Source of the DNA: Roseateles hydrophilus | GTDB taxonomy: Bacteria > Pseudomonadota > Gammaproteobacteria > Burkholderiales > Burkholderiaceae_C | DNA: 64,000 bases | Assembly (NCBI RefSeq): GCF_026712245.1 | Contig: NZ_JAPPUY010000002.1 | Coordinates: forward strand, 558,001-622,000 | Reading direction: 5' to 3' | In this document: piece after piece, positions 1-7,743 of the stretch | Layout: the number at the start of each line of letters is the position of its first letter | Position numbering within the stretch: position 1 is the first letter of the stretch | Made by a program: the position numbers and the translations under genes | The notes under the pieces: generated by a model | Databases searched by the model: none | Told to the model about the DNA's origin: nothing | Seen by the model: the letters and a program-made list of their open reading frames with translations, nothing else

Positions 1-1122
1 GTCGATGCGGCCCTGCGCGGTGCTCACCAGCGTGGCGTGCCCGTCCAGCTCGCGGGCCAGTGCCAGCAGGCCGGCGGCGTGCGCTGCCGCAAAGGAGCTG
101 CCCGTCACCACCGTCCAGCCGCCGCCCGGCGCGGTGCTGGGCACGTCACGCCCGGGCGCCAGCAGCGCACCACTGGGCACCGGCGGTGCGCTGCCCACCA
201 CCAGCACACCCGGATGCTTGGCCGGAAAGGGCGCGTCGCGGCTTGGCAGTGCGGCAACGACGGTGGCGCCGCGCGCCTGGGCCTGGTCCAGCAGCAGGGC
301 CAGCAGCCGGTCGTCCGGCCCGCCCAGGCTGAGGTTGATGATGTGGGCGCCCTGCTGGATGGCGGCGTACAAGGCCTTGGCGAGGCCCAGGCCGGTGCAC
401 AGCGTCTGCGCCGGGCTGGCCTGCCAGCAGGCCCGCAGCGCCAGCAGCTTGGCCTGCGGTGCGATGCCGGCGATGCCGGCGCCGTTGTCGGCCCGCGCCG
501 CAATGATGCCGGCTACAGCCGTGCCGTGGTGCTCTGCCGGCGGCGGCTGGTCGCCGACGAAGTTCTGGCTGTGCACCACCTGCCCGGCCAGGTCGGGGTG
601 GCGGGTTTCGACGCCGCTGTCCACCACGGCCACGCGCACGCCGCGGCCCGTGGCCACGCGGTGCAGCTCGGCCAGCCGCCATTGCTGGGCCACCGGCTGG
701 GCGGCGTACAGCGGCTCCTGCGCGCTGCTGCCCTCGGCTTGGTAGAGGCCTACCGGCTGCGCCCAGGCCACGCGGCGGTCCTCCGACACGGCACGCGCCA
801 CGTCGGCCGAGGAGCGTCGGTCGCCGGCAGGCAGCTGCATCACGAAGCAGTCCACACCGGCCAGCGGCATGGGCCATTCGCTGCGCATCTCCAGGCCGTG
901 CTGGCCCGCCAGGCTCTGCGCCACCTGCTGGCGGGACTGCCGGCCCATGCCGGCGCCGTAGTGGCCGGCGTAGCTGCCGTCGGGCCGGTAGTGCGCCTTG
1001 GGCAGCTGCAGCATCACCAGCACCTGGCGCTGCGCTTCTTCAGCCTGCGCGATCGCTGCGCCACCGATCAGGCTGCAGGTCAGCAGCCACAGCAGTTGCA
1101 AGCCCAGCATGAGGTGCTTCAT
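1..1122 (-). CDS. S8 (subtilisin-like) serine peptidase, 3' end outside window
   Basis: Exported subtilase-family protein, truncated by the left edge after about 374 residues. A signal peptide (residues 1-27) is followed by a prodomain-like stretch (about 30-135) and the S8 catalytic domain. The catalytic triad is visible: Asp168 in VVDSG, His199 in HHGTAVAG and Ser343 in GSSFAAAH. The position that normally holds the oxyanion-hole Asn (AAAGN in subtilisins) reads AALPS here, with Ser294 in place of Asn, so activity may be weak or lost. The start codon overlaps the anti-sigma stop as ATGA, so the gene is probably translationally coupled to it and belongs to the sigma/anti-sigma operon. Family assignment is firm; substrate and activity are unknown. 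Confidence 0.9.
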   Translation of the reverse strand, partial: MKHLMLGLQLLWLLTCSLIGGAAIAQAEEAQRQVLVMLQLPKAHYRPDGSYAGHYGAGMGRQSRQQVAQSLAGQHGLEMRSEWPMPLAGVDCFVMQLPAGDRRSSADVARAVSEDRRVAWAQPVGLYQAEGSSAQEPLYAAQPVAQQWRLAELHRVATGRGVRVAVVDSGVETRHPDLAGQVVHSQNFVGDQPPPAEHHGTAVAGIIAARADNGAGIAGIAPQAKLLALRACWQASPAQTLCTGLGLAKALYAAIQQGAHIINLSLGGPDDRLLALLLDQAQARGATVVAALPSRDAPFPAKHPGVLVVGSAPPVPSGALLAPGRDVPSTAPGGGWTVVTGSSFAAAHAAGLLALARELDGHATLVSTAQGRID

Positions 1123-1727
1123 CGCGCCGGCCCCGGCTGCAGCGGCTCGGCCAGCTGCACGATGGGCGCGGCCCGCAGCGCGGCCAGGCCGCGGGCGTCC
1201 ACGTGCAGCAGCCAGGCGCCCGTCTCGGTCGGGCCGGCCACCACGCGGGCGCCCTGCGCTTGCAGCAGCTCGCGCAGCGCCTGCTCGGTGGTGCCGGGTT
1301 TGAACATCACCAGCGCGTCCGCCGCCACCGGCGCCGTGCCGGCCGCCGACAGGCCTTCGTAGGCCGGTGCCTGCGGCGGCGCCTGCAGCCACAGCGTCAG
1401 CAACAGCACGCAGGCCGCGCCTTGCAGGCCCAGTGCCCAGGGCATCCAGCGCGGCGCCTCGCGCCGAGGGGCGGGCGGTTGCAGGCGGGCATGCAGCCGA
1501 GCCAGGCCGGCTTCCACGTCGCCGCCCGCAGGCGCAGCCCCGGCGCCGGCCAGCAGGGCCTGCATCGGGCGCTCGGCCGCCAGCTCGTCGCGGCACAGCG
1601 CGCAGTGCGCCAGGTGCCGCTGCACCTTGGCCGTGTCGGCCTCGTCCAGCTGGCCGCGCGCAAACCAGGGCAGCAGGGCCTGCGCGGCCGCGTGCTCGTC
1701 GTGTTCCATCGGGATGACCACGCTCAT
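1119..1727 (-). CDS. Zinc-finger (zf-HC2) membrane anti-sigma factor with periplasmic prodomain-like domain
   Basis: 202-residue anti-sigma factor for the adjacent ECF sigma gene. The N-terminal cytoplasmic part has the zinc-binding anti-sigma motif H38-x3-C42-x2-C45 in HLAHCALC. One transmembrane helix lies at about 94-115. The periplasmic part (about 136-196) begins with ALVMFKPGTTEQALRELL and ends near QLAEPL, a pattern resembling the inhibitor/prodomain found before subtilase catalytic domains (FKPG..., GARVV..., ...AEP). That last comparison is by eye. The start chosen (MSVVIP) overlaps the sigma stop as ATGA; an internal start, MEHDEH, is possible. The gene also overlaps the downstream protease by ATGA, so all three are coupled. 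Confidence 0.85.
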   Translation of the reverse strand: MSVVIPMEHDEHAAAQALLPWFARGQLDEADTAKVQRHLAHCALCRDELAAERPMQALLAGAGAAPAGGDVEAGLARLHARLQPPAPRREAPRWMPWALGLQGAACVLLLTLWLQAPPQAPAYEGLSAAGTAPVAADALVMFKPGTTEQALRELLQAQGARVVAGPTETGAWLLHVDARGLAALRAAPIVQLAEPLQPGPAR

Positions 1728-2347
1728 GACAGCTCTCCTCCATGCCCGGCCAGGTCGTCGAGCAAGGTGCGCAGCCGGCGCCGCGCATAAAACATCCGTG
1801 TCTTCACGGTCTCGGCCGGGCAGCCCACCACGTCGGCGATCTCGCCGTAGGCCATGTCGTGGAAGTAGCACAGCTCCACGACGGCCCGGTGCTCGGGCGA
1901 CAGCTCGCCCATGGCCTCGCGCAGCCGCTCGCGCAGCTGCGCCTGGCCCAGCTGCTGCTCGGGCCCGGGCGCGGTGTCGGCGGCCTCGGGCACGTCCTCA
2001 TCATCCACCGGCAGGTCTTGCCGGCTCAGCGCCTTCAGGCCCTTGCGGTAGGCGATGCCGAAGATCCAGGTCGACAGCTTGCTGCGCCCGTCGAAGCTGT
2101 CGGCGCGCTGCCACACCACCAGCAGGGTGTCGTTCAACGCCTCCTCGATGGCGTCAGGCTGGCGCAGCAGCTGCGTCAGGAAGCGCCACAGGCGGGGGTG
2201 GTAGAGGCGGTAGAGCGCGTCGAAATCAGCTCGGCGGCCGCGTTTCACGCCGGCCAGCAGCGCCAGCTCAGCGGCATCGGCGGCCGCGCCCCGCGCGGCG
2301 GGCGGCGGCGCCTGGCGTGGAGTTCGGAGGCTGGACCAGATGGACAT
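1724..2347 (-). CDS. ECF-family RNA polymerase sigma factor
   Basis: 207-residue group 4 sigma factor. Region 2 is visible in the stretch around DFDALYRLYHPRLWRFL and region 4 in LSPEHRAVVELCYF followed by the helix-turn-helix AYGEIADVVGCPAETVKTRM. A promoter-like TACACA lies six bases before the chosen ATG (MSIWSS) and there is no Shine-Dalgarno sequence, which would fit a leaderless transcript; an in-frame ATG 12 codons upstream is the alternative. First gene of the sigma, anti-sigma, S8 protease operon; probably released when the anti-sigma factor receives an envelope signal and probably autoregulated (inference). Confidence 0.9.
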   Translation of the reverse strand: MSIWSSLRTPRQAPPPAARGAAADAAELALLAGVKRGRRADFDALYRLYHPRLWRFLTQLLRQPDAIEEALNDTLLVVWQRADSFDGRSKLSTWIFGIAYRKGLKALSRQDLPVDDEDVPEAADTAPGPEQQLGQAQLRERLREAMGELSPEHRAVVELCYFHDMAYGEIADVVGCPAETVKTRMFYARRRLRTLLDDLAGHGGELS

Positions 2348-2406
2348 GCGGCGTGTGTACCCTGCCGGCGCTGGCAGGTTCAAGCCGCAGGGCCGCCATC
2401 ATGCGC

Positions 2407-2889
2407 TCAGTCGCGGTGGCCCCGGTCGCCGCGGTCACCCCGGTGATGCGGGTGATCGTGGTGGCGGTGGTGATGGCCGTCGCCACGGCGGTCGTCGTGG
2501 CGCGGTGAATCCCAGTGGTGGCGGTGACCGCCGTGGTCGTGGTCGCGGTGCACGACCACATGGCGGCGATACCAGCCGTCGTCCACGAAGTACACCGGCG
2601 CGCCGCAGGCGCCATAGTGGCCGCAGTGGCGGCGCCAGTCGCGGCGGTGGCCGGGCGGCACCCACAGGTAGACCGGCTCGCGGTGAACGTGACGGCCCAC
2701 GTACACCGGCTGCGGTGCCACCAGCACCGGTGGCGGGTAGCGGCCGATGTCCACGCGGCCGTACACCCCGGGCTGGCTGAAGCCGATCGACAGGCTGACA
2801 TCGCCGGCCTGGGCGGGCAGGGAGCTCAGGCTGCCCAGGCCCAGCAGGGCGGGGGCGAGCCAGCGGGTGAGGGAGGTGCGGATGCTCAT
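2407..2889 (-). CDS. Exported histidine-rich protein of unknown function
   Basis: 160 residues with a clear signal peptide (about 1-28, ending near LPAQA). The mature part starts with a short beta-rich region containing PPPVLVAPQPVYVGRH and ends in a low-complexity tail of about 45 residues made mainly of His, Asp, Arg and Gly (for example HHHRHHDHPHHRGD). His-rich tails of this kind can bind divalent metals, but that is only a possibility here. A TAGGACA element sits 96 bases before the start codon, in the same orientation and at nearly the same distance as in front of the orphan receiver at 4395-4790, so the two genes may be co-regulated. No function is claimed. Confidence 0.75.
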   Translation of the reverse strand: MSIRTSLTRWLAPALLGLGSLSSLPAQAGDVSLSIGFSQPGVYGRVDIGRYPPPVLVAPQPVYVGRHVHREPVYLWVPPGHRRDWRRHCGHYGACGAPVYFVDDGWYRRHVVVHRDHDHGGHRHHWDSPRHDDRRGDGHHHRHHDHPHHRGDRGDRGHRD

Positions 2890-2985
2890 GACGGTCTCCT
2901 GGGCGGCCGGGCCGCGGTGCGTATTGAACGTCAGCAGGAGGGCCGTCGTTGGCCTCGGCGTGGTAACAAAGGGCAGCCGAGGCCT

Positions 2986-2995
2986 TGTCCTACAC
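2986..2995 (-). promoter_or_regulatory. TAGGACA element upstream of His-rich gene
   Basis: On the minus strand this reads GTGTAGGACA, identical over ten bases to the plus-strand copy at 5378-5387. It overlaps the stop codon of the histidine kinase and lies 96 bases before the start of the His-rich gene. It is a candidate binding site for one of the response regulators in this block; no binding data are implied. Confidence 0.4.
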
Positions 2996-4387
2996 GAGCG
3001 GTGCGGGCGGTTCGGCCGCCTCGGCGGGCGCTTGGCGCCTGGGCAGCTGCGCTAGCACCAACGTGCCCCGGCCCGGCGCCGACAGCAGCTGCAGCGTGCC
3101 GCCCAGGCTCTCGATGCGGTAGCGCATGCCCAGCAGGCCGTGGTGGCCGGTGCCCACGGCCTCGGGGTTGAAGCCCTGGCCGTCGTCGCGGATCTGCAGC
3201 TGCAGCCAGCCGTCCGCGTCGCCCAGCGACACGCGCACCTGCGTGGCCTTGGCGTGGCGCAGGATGTTGGTCAGCGCCTCCTGCACCAGCCGGTACAGCG
3301 CCAAGCGGTCGGCGTCGTCGGTGGGCACGTCGGCCAGCTCCAGCTTGAGCTGCAGGCCCGAGCGCTGTGCGAACTCGGTGGCCAGGATCTCCAGCGCCGG
3401 GATCAGGCCCAGGTTGGACAGCGCCGAGGGCCGCAGGTCCTCGATGATGCGGCGCTTCAGCGCGATGCCCTGGTCCAGCAGCGCGCTCATGTGGCGCAGG
3501 CGCTCGTCGATGTCGGGCACGGCCTTGGCCTGGCGGCGGATGCGGGCCACGTCCAGCTTGGCCGCGGTCAGCAGTGCGCCCAGCTCGTCGTGCAGTTCGC
3601 GGGCCAGGTGGGCGCGCTCGTCCTCGCGCACGGTCTGCAGGTGGCGGGCCAGCTCGGTCAGCTCGGCGGTGCGGCGTGCCACCTCGCCGTCCAGCCGGTC
3701 GCGCTCCTGGGCCAGTTCCTCGGCATGCTCGCGGCGGGCGCGGTGCAGCGCCTCGTTGCGCCACAGGAAGACGGCCAGCCCGGCCAGGCTCAGCACCGTC
3801 AGCACATGCACACCCAGCCGGCCGTAGGTCAGCGAGCGGTTGACGGCCTCGCGCTCCTGCGCGATCTGGCGCAGCTCGTGCCGCTCCAGCTGGCCGACGG
3901 CGTCGCGCACCGCCTGCATCTTCTCGCGGCCGATGTCGGACTCCACCAGCGCCTGCCAGCCCGGCGTGTTGCCCTCGCGGTAGAGCTTGATGACCAGCTG
4001 CAGCTCCGACAGCTTTTCGTTGGCGCGGCGGCTGGCGTCGGCAGCCAGCGCCGCCCAGTCGGAGCTTTCGTACTGGCCGTGCAGCCGCTGCAGCAGGCCG
4101 GGGAGCTCGCGCTCCGCCAACTGCACGGGGGCGAGGTAGTCCTCCCGGCCGGTCAGCAGAAAGCCGCGCTGTGCGGTCTCGGCGGCGGTCAGCAGCGAGC
4201 GCAGGCGCAGCCCGTCATCGCGGGCCAGGTGGCGGGCGCGGGACTGCGCCAGCGCCTTCTCGGCGCCCCAGAAGGCGGCCTCGCTGACGCCCATCACGGC
4301 CGCCGCCGCCAGCGCCGCGCCGAGCACGGCAAGGCCACGGTGGCGCGATGCCCGCGTCAGCAGCGGGTCCAGGCGGCGCAGCACCAT
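2990..4387 (-). CDS. CHASE3-type sensor histidine kinase (HisKA_3, NarX/UhpB-like)
   Basis: 465-residue membrane sensor kinase. Transmembrane helices at about 18-36 and 190-210 bracket a periplasmic region (about 40-185) with the helical CHASE3 pattern (AAETAQRGFLLTG...). A coiled-coil follows, then the HisKA_3 box with phosphorylatable His266 in RELHDELGALL, and a HATPase_c domain with VQEALTNILRHAKA (N box) and DDGQGFNPEA (G1). Kinases of this class act on LuxR-type regulators, and the NarL-type regulator at 5456 is the likely partner. It follows the single-domain receiver at 4395-4790 with a 7-base gap, so the two are probably co-transcribed and the receiver may be a second phosphate acceptor. 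Confidence 0.92.
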   Translation of the reverse strand: MVLRRLDPLLTRASRHRGLAVLGAALAAAAVMGVSEAAFWGAEKALAQSRARHLARDDGLRLRSLLTAAETAQRGFLLTGREDYLAPVQLAERELPGLLQRLHGQYESSDWAALAADASRRANEKLSELQLVIKLYREGNTPGWQALVESDIGREKMQAVRDAVGQLERHELRQIAQEREAVNRSLTYGRLGVHVLTVLSLAGLAVFLWRNEALHRARREHAEELAQERDRLDGEVARRTAELTELARHLQTVREDERAHLARELHDELGALLTAAKLDVARIRRQAKAVPDIDERLRHMSALLDQGIALKRRIIEDLRPSALSNLGLIPALEILATEFAQRSGLQLKLELADVPTDDADRLALYRLVQEALTNILRHAKATQVRVSLGDADGWLQLQIRDDGQGFNPEAVGTGHHGLLGMRYRIESLGGTLQLLSAPGRGTLVLAQLPRRQAPAEAAEPPAPLV

Positions 4388-4394
4388 CGGCCGC

Positions 4395-4790
4395 TCAGCT
4401 CGCCGCGGCTGGCGGGTCGGCCAGTTCGACGCAGTAGGAGATCAGGTCGTCCAGCTCGCGGCTCTTGTCGAACACGCGCTCGGCGCCCAGGCTGGCGCAG
4501 CGCTTGCGCATCTCGTCCGTGGCGTAGTTGGTCAGCACGACGCGGCGGGCGCGCACGCCCAGCTTCTGCGCGGCCTGCAGTACGCCCAGGCCGGTGCCGG
4601 AGCGCAGGAACACGTCGACGATGACGAGGTCGGCCCCGGGCTCGGCACTGCGGCTCATCCAGCGCACCGCCTCGGCCTCGTCGGCCACGGCGCCCACCAC
4701 CTCCACCTGCGCCAGCTCTTCCAGCGTGGCCACCAGGTTCTCCAGGATCACCGGGCTGTCCTCGACGATGAAGGCTTTGAGTGCTGGCAT
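4395..4790 (-). CDS. Single-domain response regulator (receiver only)
   Basis: 131-residue CheY-like protein without an output domain. The acidic pair (E10, D11 in FIVEDSP), phosphoacceptor D59 in DLVIVDVF, the conserved Thr in VVLTNY and the Lys in VFDKS are all present, so it should be phosphorylatable. The chosen ATG (MPALKAF) is the natural receiver start; longer in-frame versions add only low-complexity upstream sequence. It precedes the CHASE3 kinase at 2990-4387 and probably serves as a phosphate sink or protein-protein regulator in that pathway. Confidence 0.88.
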   Translation of the reverse strand: MPALKAFIVEDSPVILENLVATLEELAQVEVVGAVADEAEAVRWMSRSAEPGADLVIVDVFLRSGTGLGVLQAAQKLGVRARRVVLTNYATDEMRKRCASLGAERVFDKSRELDDLISYCVELADPPAAAS

Positions 4791-4880
4791 GGCCCGGCGC
4801 GGGGTTGTTCTTGGTGTGATGGGTGCAAGTATCGGCCGCGCGGGCGCCGGTCCGGGCGGCGTGCGTGGCGCGTTGCGTTG

Positions 4881-4894
4881 TAGGAATTGTCCTA
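4881..4894 (-). promoter_or_regulatory. Palindromic TAGGA/TCCTA element upstream of the orphan receiver
   Basis: A perfect 5-base inverted repeat with a 4-base spacer, TAGGA-ATTG-TCCTA on the plus strand. Read on the minus strand it contains TAGGACA, 97 bases before the start codon at 4790, almost the same spacing as the copy before the His-rich gene. Candidate operator of the response regulators in this block. Confidence 0.4.
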
Positions 4895-4935
4895 GGCGCC
4901 CGCGCCACGCGCGCACGGGCGCCGCGCTCACGGCT

Positions 4936-5259
4936 TCATGGCTTCACGGCGATGTCGTTGCGCACGGCCACGACGCCCGAGGTCTCGCGCGCCAGCCGGC
5001 CGGCAACAGCCTTCTCCGCGTCGCTCTTGGCAAAGCCTGACAGCTGCACCGTGCCCTTCAGCGTCTCGACGCTGATGGCCAAGGCGCTGACGGTGGGGTC
5101 GGCCGCGAACTTGGCCTTGACGCGGGTGGTCAGCGTCGCGTCGTCGATGTAGCTGCCGGCGGTCTGCTGGTCGCGGGCCACGGCGCAGCCGGTGGTGGCG
5201 CCGACGGTGGCGAGCAGGGCGGCGGACAGGGCCAGGGTCAGGACGGGGCGGTTCAGCAT
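4936..5259 (-). CDS. BON-domain periplasmic protein (OsmY-like)
   Basis: 107 residues. The N-terminal signal sequence ends at TTGCAVA, which could be a lipoprotein cleavage site, although the residue three before the Cys is atypical. After it comes a single BON domain (about 36-105; DDATLTTRVKAKFAADPTV ... LKGTVQLSGFA ... VVAVRNDI). BON proteins bind phospholipid surfaces and are usually induced by osmotic or envelope stress. The gene is divergent from the NarL-type regulator and sits between the two regulator modules, suggesting that it belongs to their regulon. Confidence 0.88.
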   Translation of the reverse strand: MLNRPVLTLALSAALLATVGATTGCAVARDQQTAGSYIDDATLTTRVKAKFAADPTVSALAISVETLKGTVQLSGFAKSDAEKAVAGRLARETSGVVAVRNDIAVKP

Positions 5260-5377
5260 GAGTTGCTCCTTGAAGGTTGTGCGGCCCGTGACGGGGCCGT
5301 CACTGCACTATCGGAGCGGCGCGGCGGCGGCGGGATAGTCCGGCGGCGGGCGGCCTTGTCGGAGATGTCCGGCGCGC

Positions 5378-5387
5378 GTGTAGGACA
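5378..5387 (+). promoter_or_regulatory. TAGGACA element upstream of NarL-type regulator
   Basis: GTGTAGGACA, the same ten bases as on the minus strand at 2986-2995, located 68 bases before the regulator start at 5456. It lies in the divergent intergenic region shared with the BON gene. Candidate autoregulatory site. Confidence 0.4.
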
Positions 5388-5455
5388 CCGGCCGCTGCCC
5401 GCCGCGCGGTGCGGCTGCTACGCTGACCTGATCGCATCCACCCCACAGGCTTTCC

Positions 5456-6106
5456 ATGATCCGCATCGGCATCGTTGACGACCACGCCATCGTGCGCACC
5501 GGCCTGCGCCAGTTCCTGTCCGACCATGTGGACCTGCGCGTCACCGGCGAGGGCGCCACGGGCCGGGAGGCGCTGGAGATGGCGCGCCGTGGCGACGTGG
5601 ACGTGCTGCTGCTGGACATCTCCATGCCCGACCAGAGCGGCGTGGACGCGCTGGCCGCCATCAAGGCGCGCTTCCCCGCGCTGCCGGTGCTCATCCTCAG
5701 CGGCTTTCCCGAGGCGCATTACGCGACCACGCTGCTGCGCCAGGGCGCTGCCGGCTATCTGAACAAGGAGTGCGACCCCGAGGAGATTGCCGACGCGATC
5801 CGCCTCGTGTCGCGCGGCCGGCGCTACATCAGCCCGGCCGTTGCCGAGCAGCTGGCCGACAGCGTGGTGGGTGGCAGCGGCGCCGCAGGCGCGCCGGACA
5901 AGCCGCCGCACGAGGCGCTGTCCGAGCGCGAGTTCCAGGTCTTCCTGCGCCTGGCGCAGGGTGAGACCGTGGGCCACATCGCCGAGGCGCTGTTCCTCAG
6001 CGTCAAGACCGTCAGCACCTACCGCACCCGCGTGCTGGAGAAACTCAAGCTCTCGACCAACAGCGACCTGACCTACTACGCGCTGAAGAACGGCCTGATC
6101 CAGTGA
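5456..6106 (+). CDS. NarL/UhpA-type response regulator (receiver plus LuxR HTH)
   Basis: 216 residues. Receiver domain at 1-120 with D8/D9, phosphoacceptor D54 in LLLDISMP and the Lys in GYLNKE; LuxR-type helix-turn-helix at about 150-212 (LSEREFQVFLRLAQGETV ... SVKTVSTYRTRVLEKL). It is the obvious DNA-binding partner for the HisKA_3 kinase at 2990-4387. Its own upstream region carries a TAGGACA element shared with two other genes in the block, so it may regulate itself, the receiver operon and the His-rich gene. Confidence 0.93.
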   Translation: MIRIGIVDDHAIVRTGLRQFLSDHVDLRVTGEGATGREALEMARRGDVDVLLLDISMPDQSGVDALAAIKARFPALPVLILSGFPEAHYATTLLRQGAAGYLNKECDPEEIADAIRLVSRGRRYISPAVAEQLADSVVGGSGAAGAPDKPPHEALSEREFQVFLRLAQGETVGHIAEALFLSVKTVSTYRTRVLEKLKLSTNSDLTYYALKNGLIQ

Positions 6107-6150
6107 GCGCGGCCCCCGCGCGGGGCGGTCGTGCAGGCGCCCTGCCGGGC

Positions 6151-6345
6151 TCAGCGTTGCCGCGGGTCGGCGGCCTCGGCTGGCGTGTCGTCCAGCATCC
6201 AGGGCAGGGCGGACTCGTAGCCCAGCTGCGTATCGGGCGCGGCGGCCTGCCTGCCGGTCCACCAGCGCGCCAGCGCGGCGAACGGCGGGCGGCCGGGTCT
6301 GTGGTCGGGCTGCTGCCGGTCGGTGGGGGTGGGGTGCTGTGCCAT
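6151..6345 (-). CDS. Small protein of unknown function
   Basis: 64 residues, polar and proline-rich at the start, with a short aromatic stretch (FAALARWWTGRQ) and an acidic end. No signal peptide, membrane segment or domain is recognisable. What supports it as a gene is a strong ribosome-binding site (CTGGAGGCGACG) ending directly before its ATG. It is convergent with the NarL-type regulator and divergent from the exported protein at 6526. Confidence 0.5.
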   Translation of the reverse strand: MAQHPTPTDRQQPDHRPGRPPFAALARWWTGRQAAAPDTQLGYESALPWMLDDTPAEAADPRQR

Positions 6346-6525
6346 CGTCGCCTCCAGGGAGTGTCGGGTTCAGCATCGCCGTGGCCTCAGGCGCCCCGGG
6401 TCAGCCAGCCGCGGCTCGGCGTGTCGGAGAATGCTGACAGCGCGGCGGCGTGGCCGCCCTGGTAAGCCATGAGCCGCGCTGCCTCCGGGCTTGACCACAA
6501 TCGCGGCGCTATCAGGGAGAACAAG

Positions 6526-7743
6526 ATGCGCATCAAAACAGCGGCTGCCGTCGGCATGGCCGCGTGGCTGTGTTGCCTGGCGCCCGTGCAGGCCGCCGAC
6601 AAGCCGGCCGCCGGGGCCAGGGCGGTGCTGAAGCCCGCGGCCAAGCCCGCCGCGCGGCCTGCCACCAAACCCGTTGCGAACGAGGTCGCCGCTGCGGCCG
6701 CGCCAGCTTCCGCCGTGCCGCCGCCGCCCACGCTGCCGGACTGGGCGCCGGCCGAGATGAACCGGGTGCTCAAGAACAACGTGGCGCCGCGCTTCACCGT
6801 GCTGGCCAGCGACGACCTTGACGCCCGCACACGCGCCGCCGCCGAGGCCATGCAGGCCGAACACCTGCCGCGCGTGCGCGCGCTGATGGAACGCTGGTTC
6901 CTGGAGGAGCTGGCCCAGCCCCTCCCTAAGCACGCCTTCGCCCGCATGCTGGCGCGGCTGGCCAACGAGTTCGCTCTGTGGGGGCGTGACAGCCTCGGCC
7001 CCGAGCAGGACGCCGTGCTCGAACAGATGTTGCAGCAGCCCGGTATGTGCCGGCCGGTGGGCCCGAATGCCAGCGAGCTGGTGATGCGCCTGGCCCGGCT
7101 GCGCGGCCTGCCGGCCGAGATGCGCGAGGCGGCCGTGCAGGCCGAGGCCTTGCTGCTCGCGCGCTGGGGCCAGCCGCGCCAGGTCAGCGATGCCGAACCG
7201 CTGGCCGCCGAAGAGGCCCTGCTGCAACTGCGCGCCACCGGCCAGGCCCCCGCGACGCCGCTGCCGCCGGTGCTGGCTTTCTTCTACCTGGGCGACCAAG
7301 ACAACTTCCGCCGCGACCCCTTCATCGCCGACCCGCCTTCCCGCTGCGCCATGCACCAGTGGGCCGGCGCCAGCCCGGCGCAGTTCCGCGCGGCCATGGC
7401 CTTGCAGGCGGCCGACTTCGTCTGGCAGGAGCGCCGCAAGGCGGCCGCCAACGCGAGCGATGACAACGCCTATCCCAGCCTGTCGACCTTCTTCGGCGCG
7501 AGCGGTGTGATCACGGTGCTGGCCGATGTGAATGCCGAGGGGCGCGTGGTGCGCGCCAAGGTCATCAAGCGCGATGTGGAGGTGCCCGGCATCCGCGGTG
7601 TGCGGCCGTTCGCGCACGAGGGCACGCTGGAGCTGGCGACGCTGGCCAAGGCGCGCGCGGTGGACTGGTCGGCCGCCGCGGCCAAGCACGGGGGCCTGAA
7701 GGCCGTGGAACGCGAATTCCAGTGGAGCATGTCATGGCGTTGA
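6526..7743 (+). CDS. Exported protein of unknown function
   Basis: 405 residues from the ATG preceded by AGGGAG (MRIKTAAAV). Signal peptide to about residue 23 (APVQAA), then an Ala/Lys/Pro-rich linker (AAKPAARPATKPVA) to about residue 70 and a mostly helical body. The last 80 residues (GVITVLADVNAEGRVVRAKV...) have the alternating pattern seen in TonB-type C-terminal domains, but the match is weak and I do not assign it. The stop overlaps the start of the next gene (7734), so the two exported proteins are probably made together. Confidence 0.7.
   Translation: MRIKTAAAVGMAAWLCCLAPVQAADKPAAGARAVLKPAAKPAARPATKPVANEVAAAAAPASAVPPPPTLPDWAPAEMNRVLKNNVAPRFTVLASDDLDARTRAAAEAMQAEHLPRVRALMERWFLEELAQPLPKHAFARMLARLANEFALWGRDSLGPEQDAVLEQMLQQPGMCRPVGPNASELVMRLARLRGLPAEMREAAVQAEALLLARWGQPRQVSDAEPLAAEEALLQLRATGQAPATPLPPVLAFFYLGDQDNFRRDPFIADPPSRCAMHQWAGASPAQFRAAMALQAADFVWQERRKAAANASDDNAYPSLSTFFGASGVITVLADVNAEGRVVRAKVIKRDVEVPGIRGVRPFAHEGTLELATLAKARAVDWSAAAAKHGGLKAVEREFQWSMSWR

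Noticed and set aside
2407-2510. His/Asp-coding repeats as a DNA tandem repeat or CRISPR-like array
   Set aside because: The repetition follows codons of a His-rich protein tail; no regular unit or spacer structure exists.
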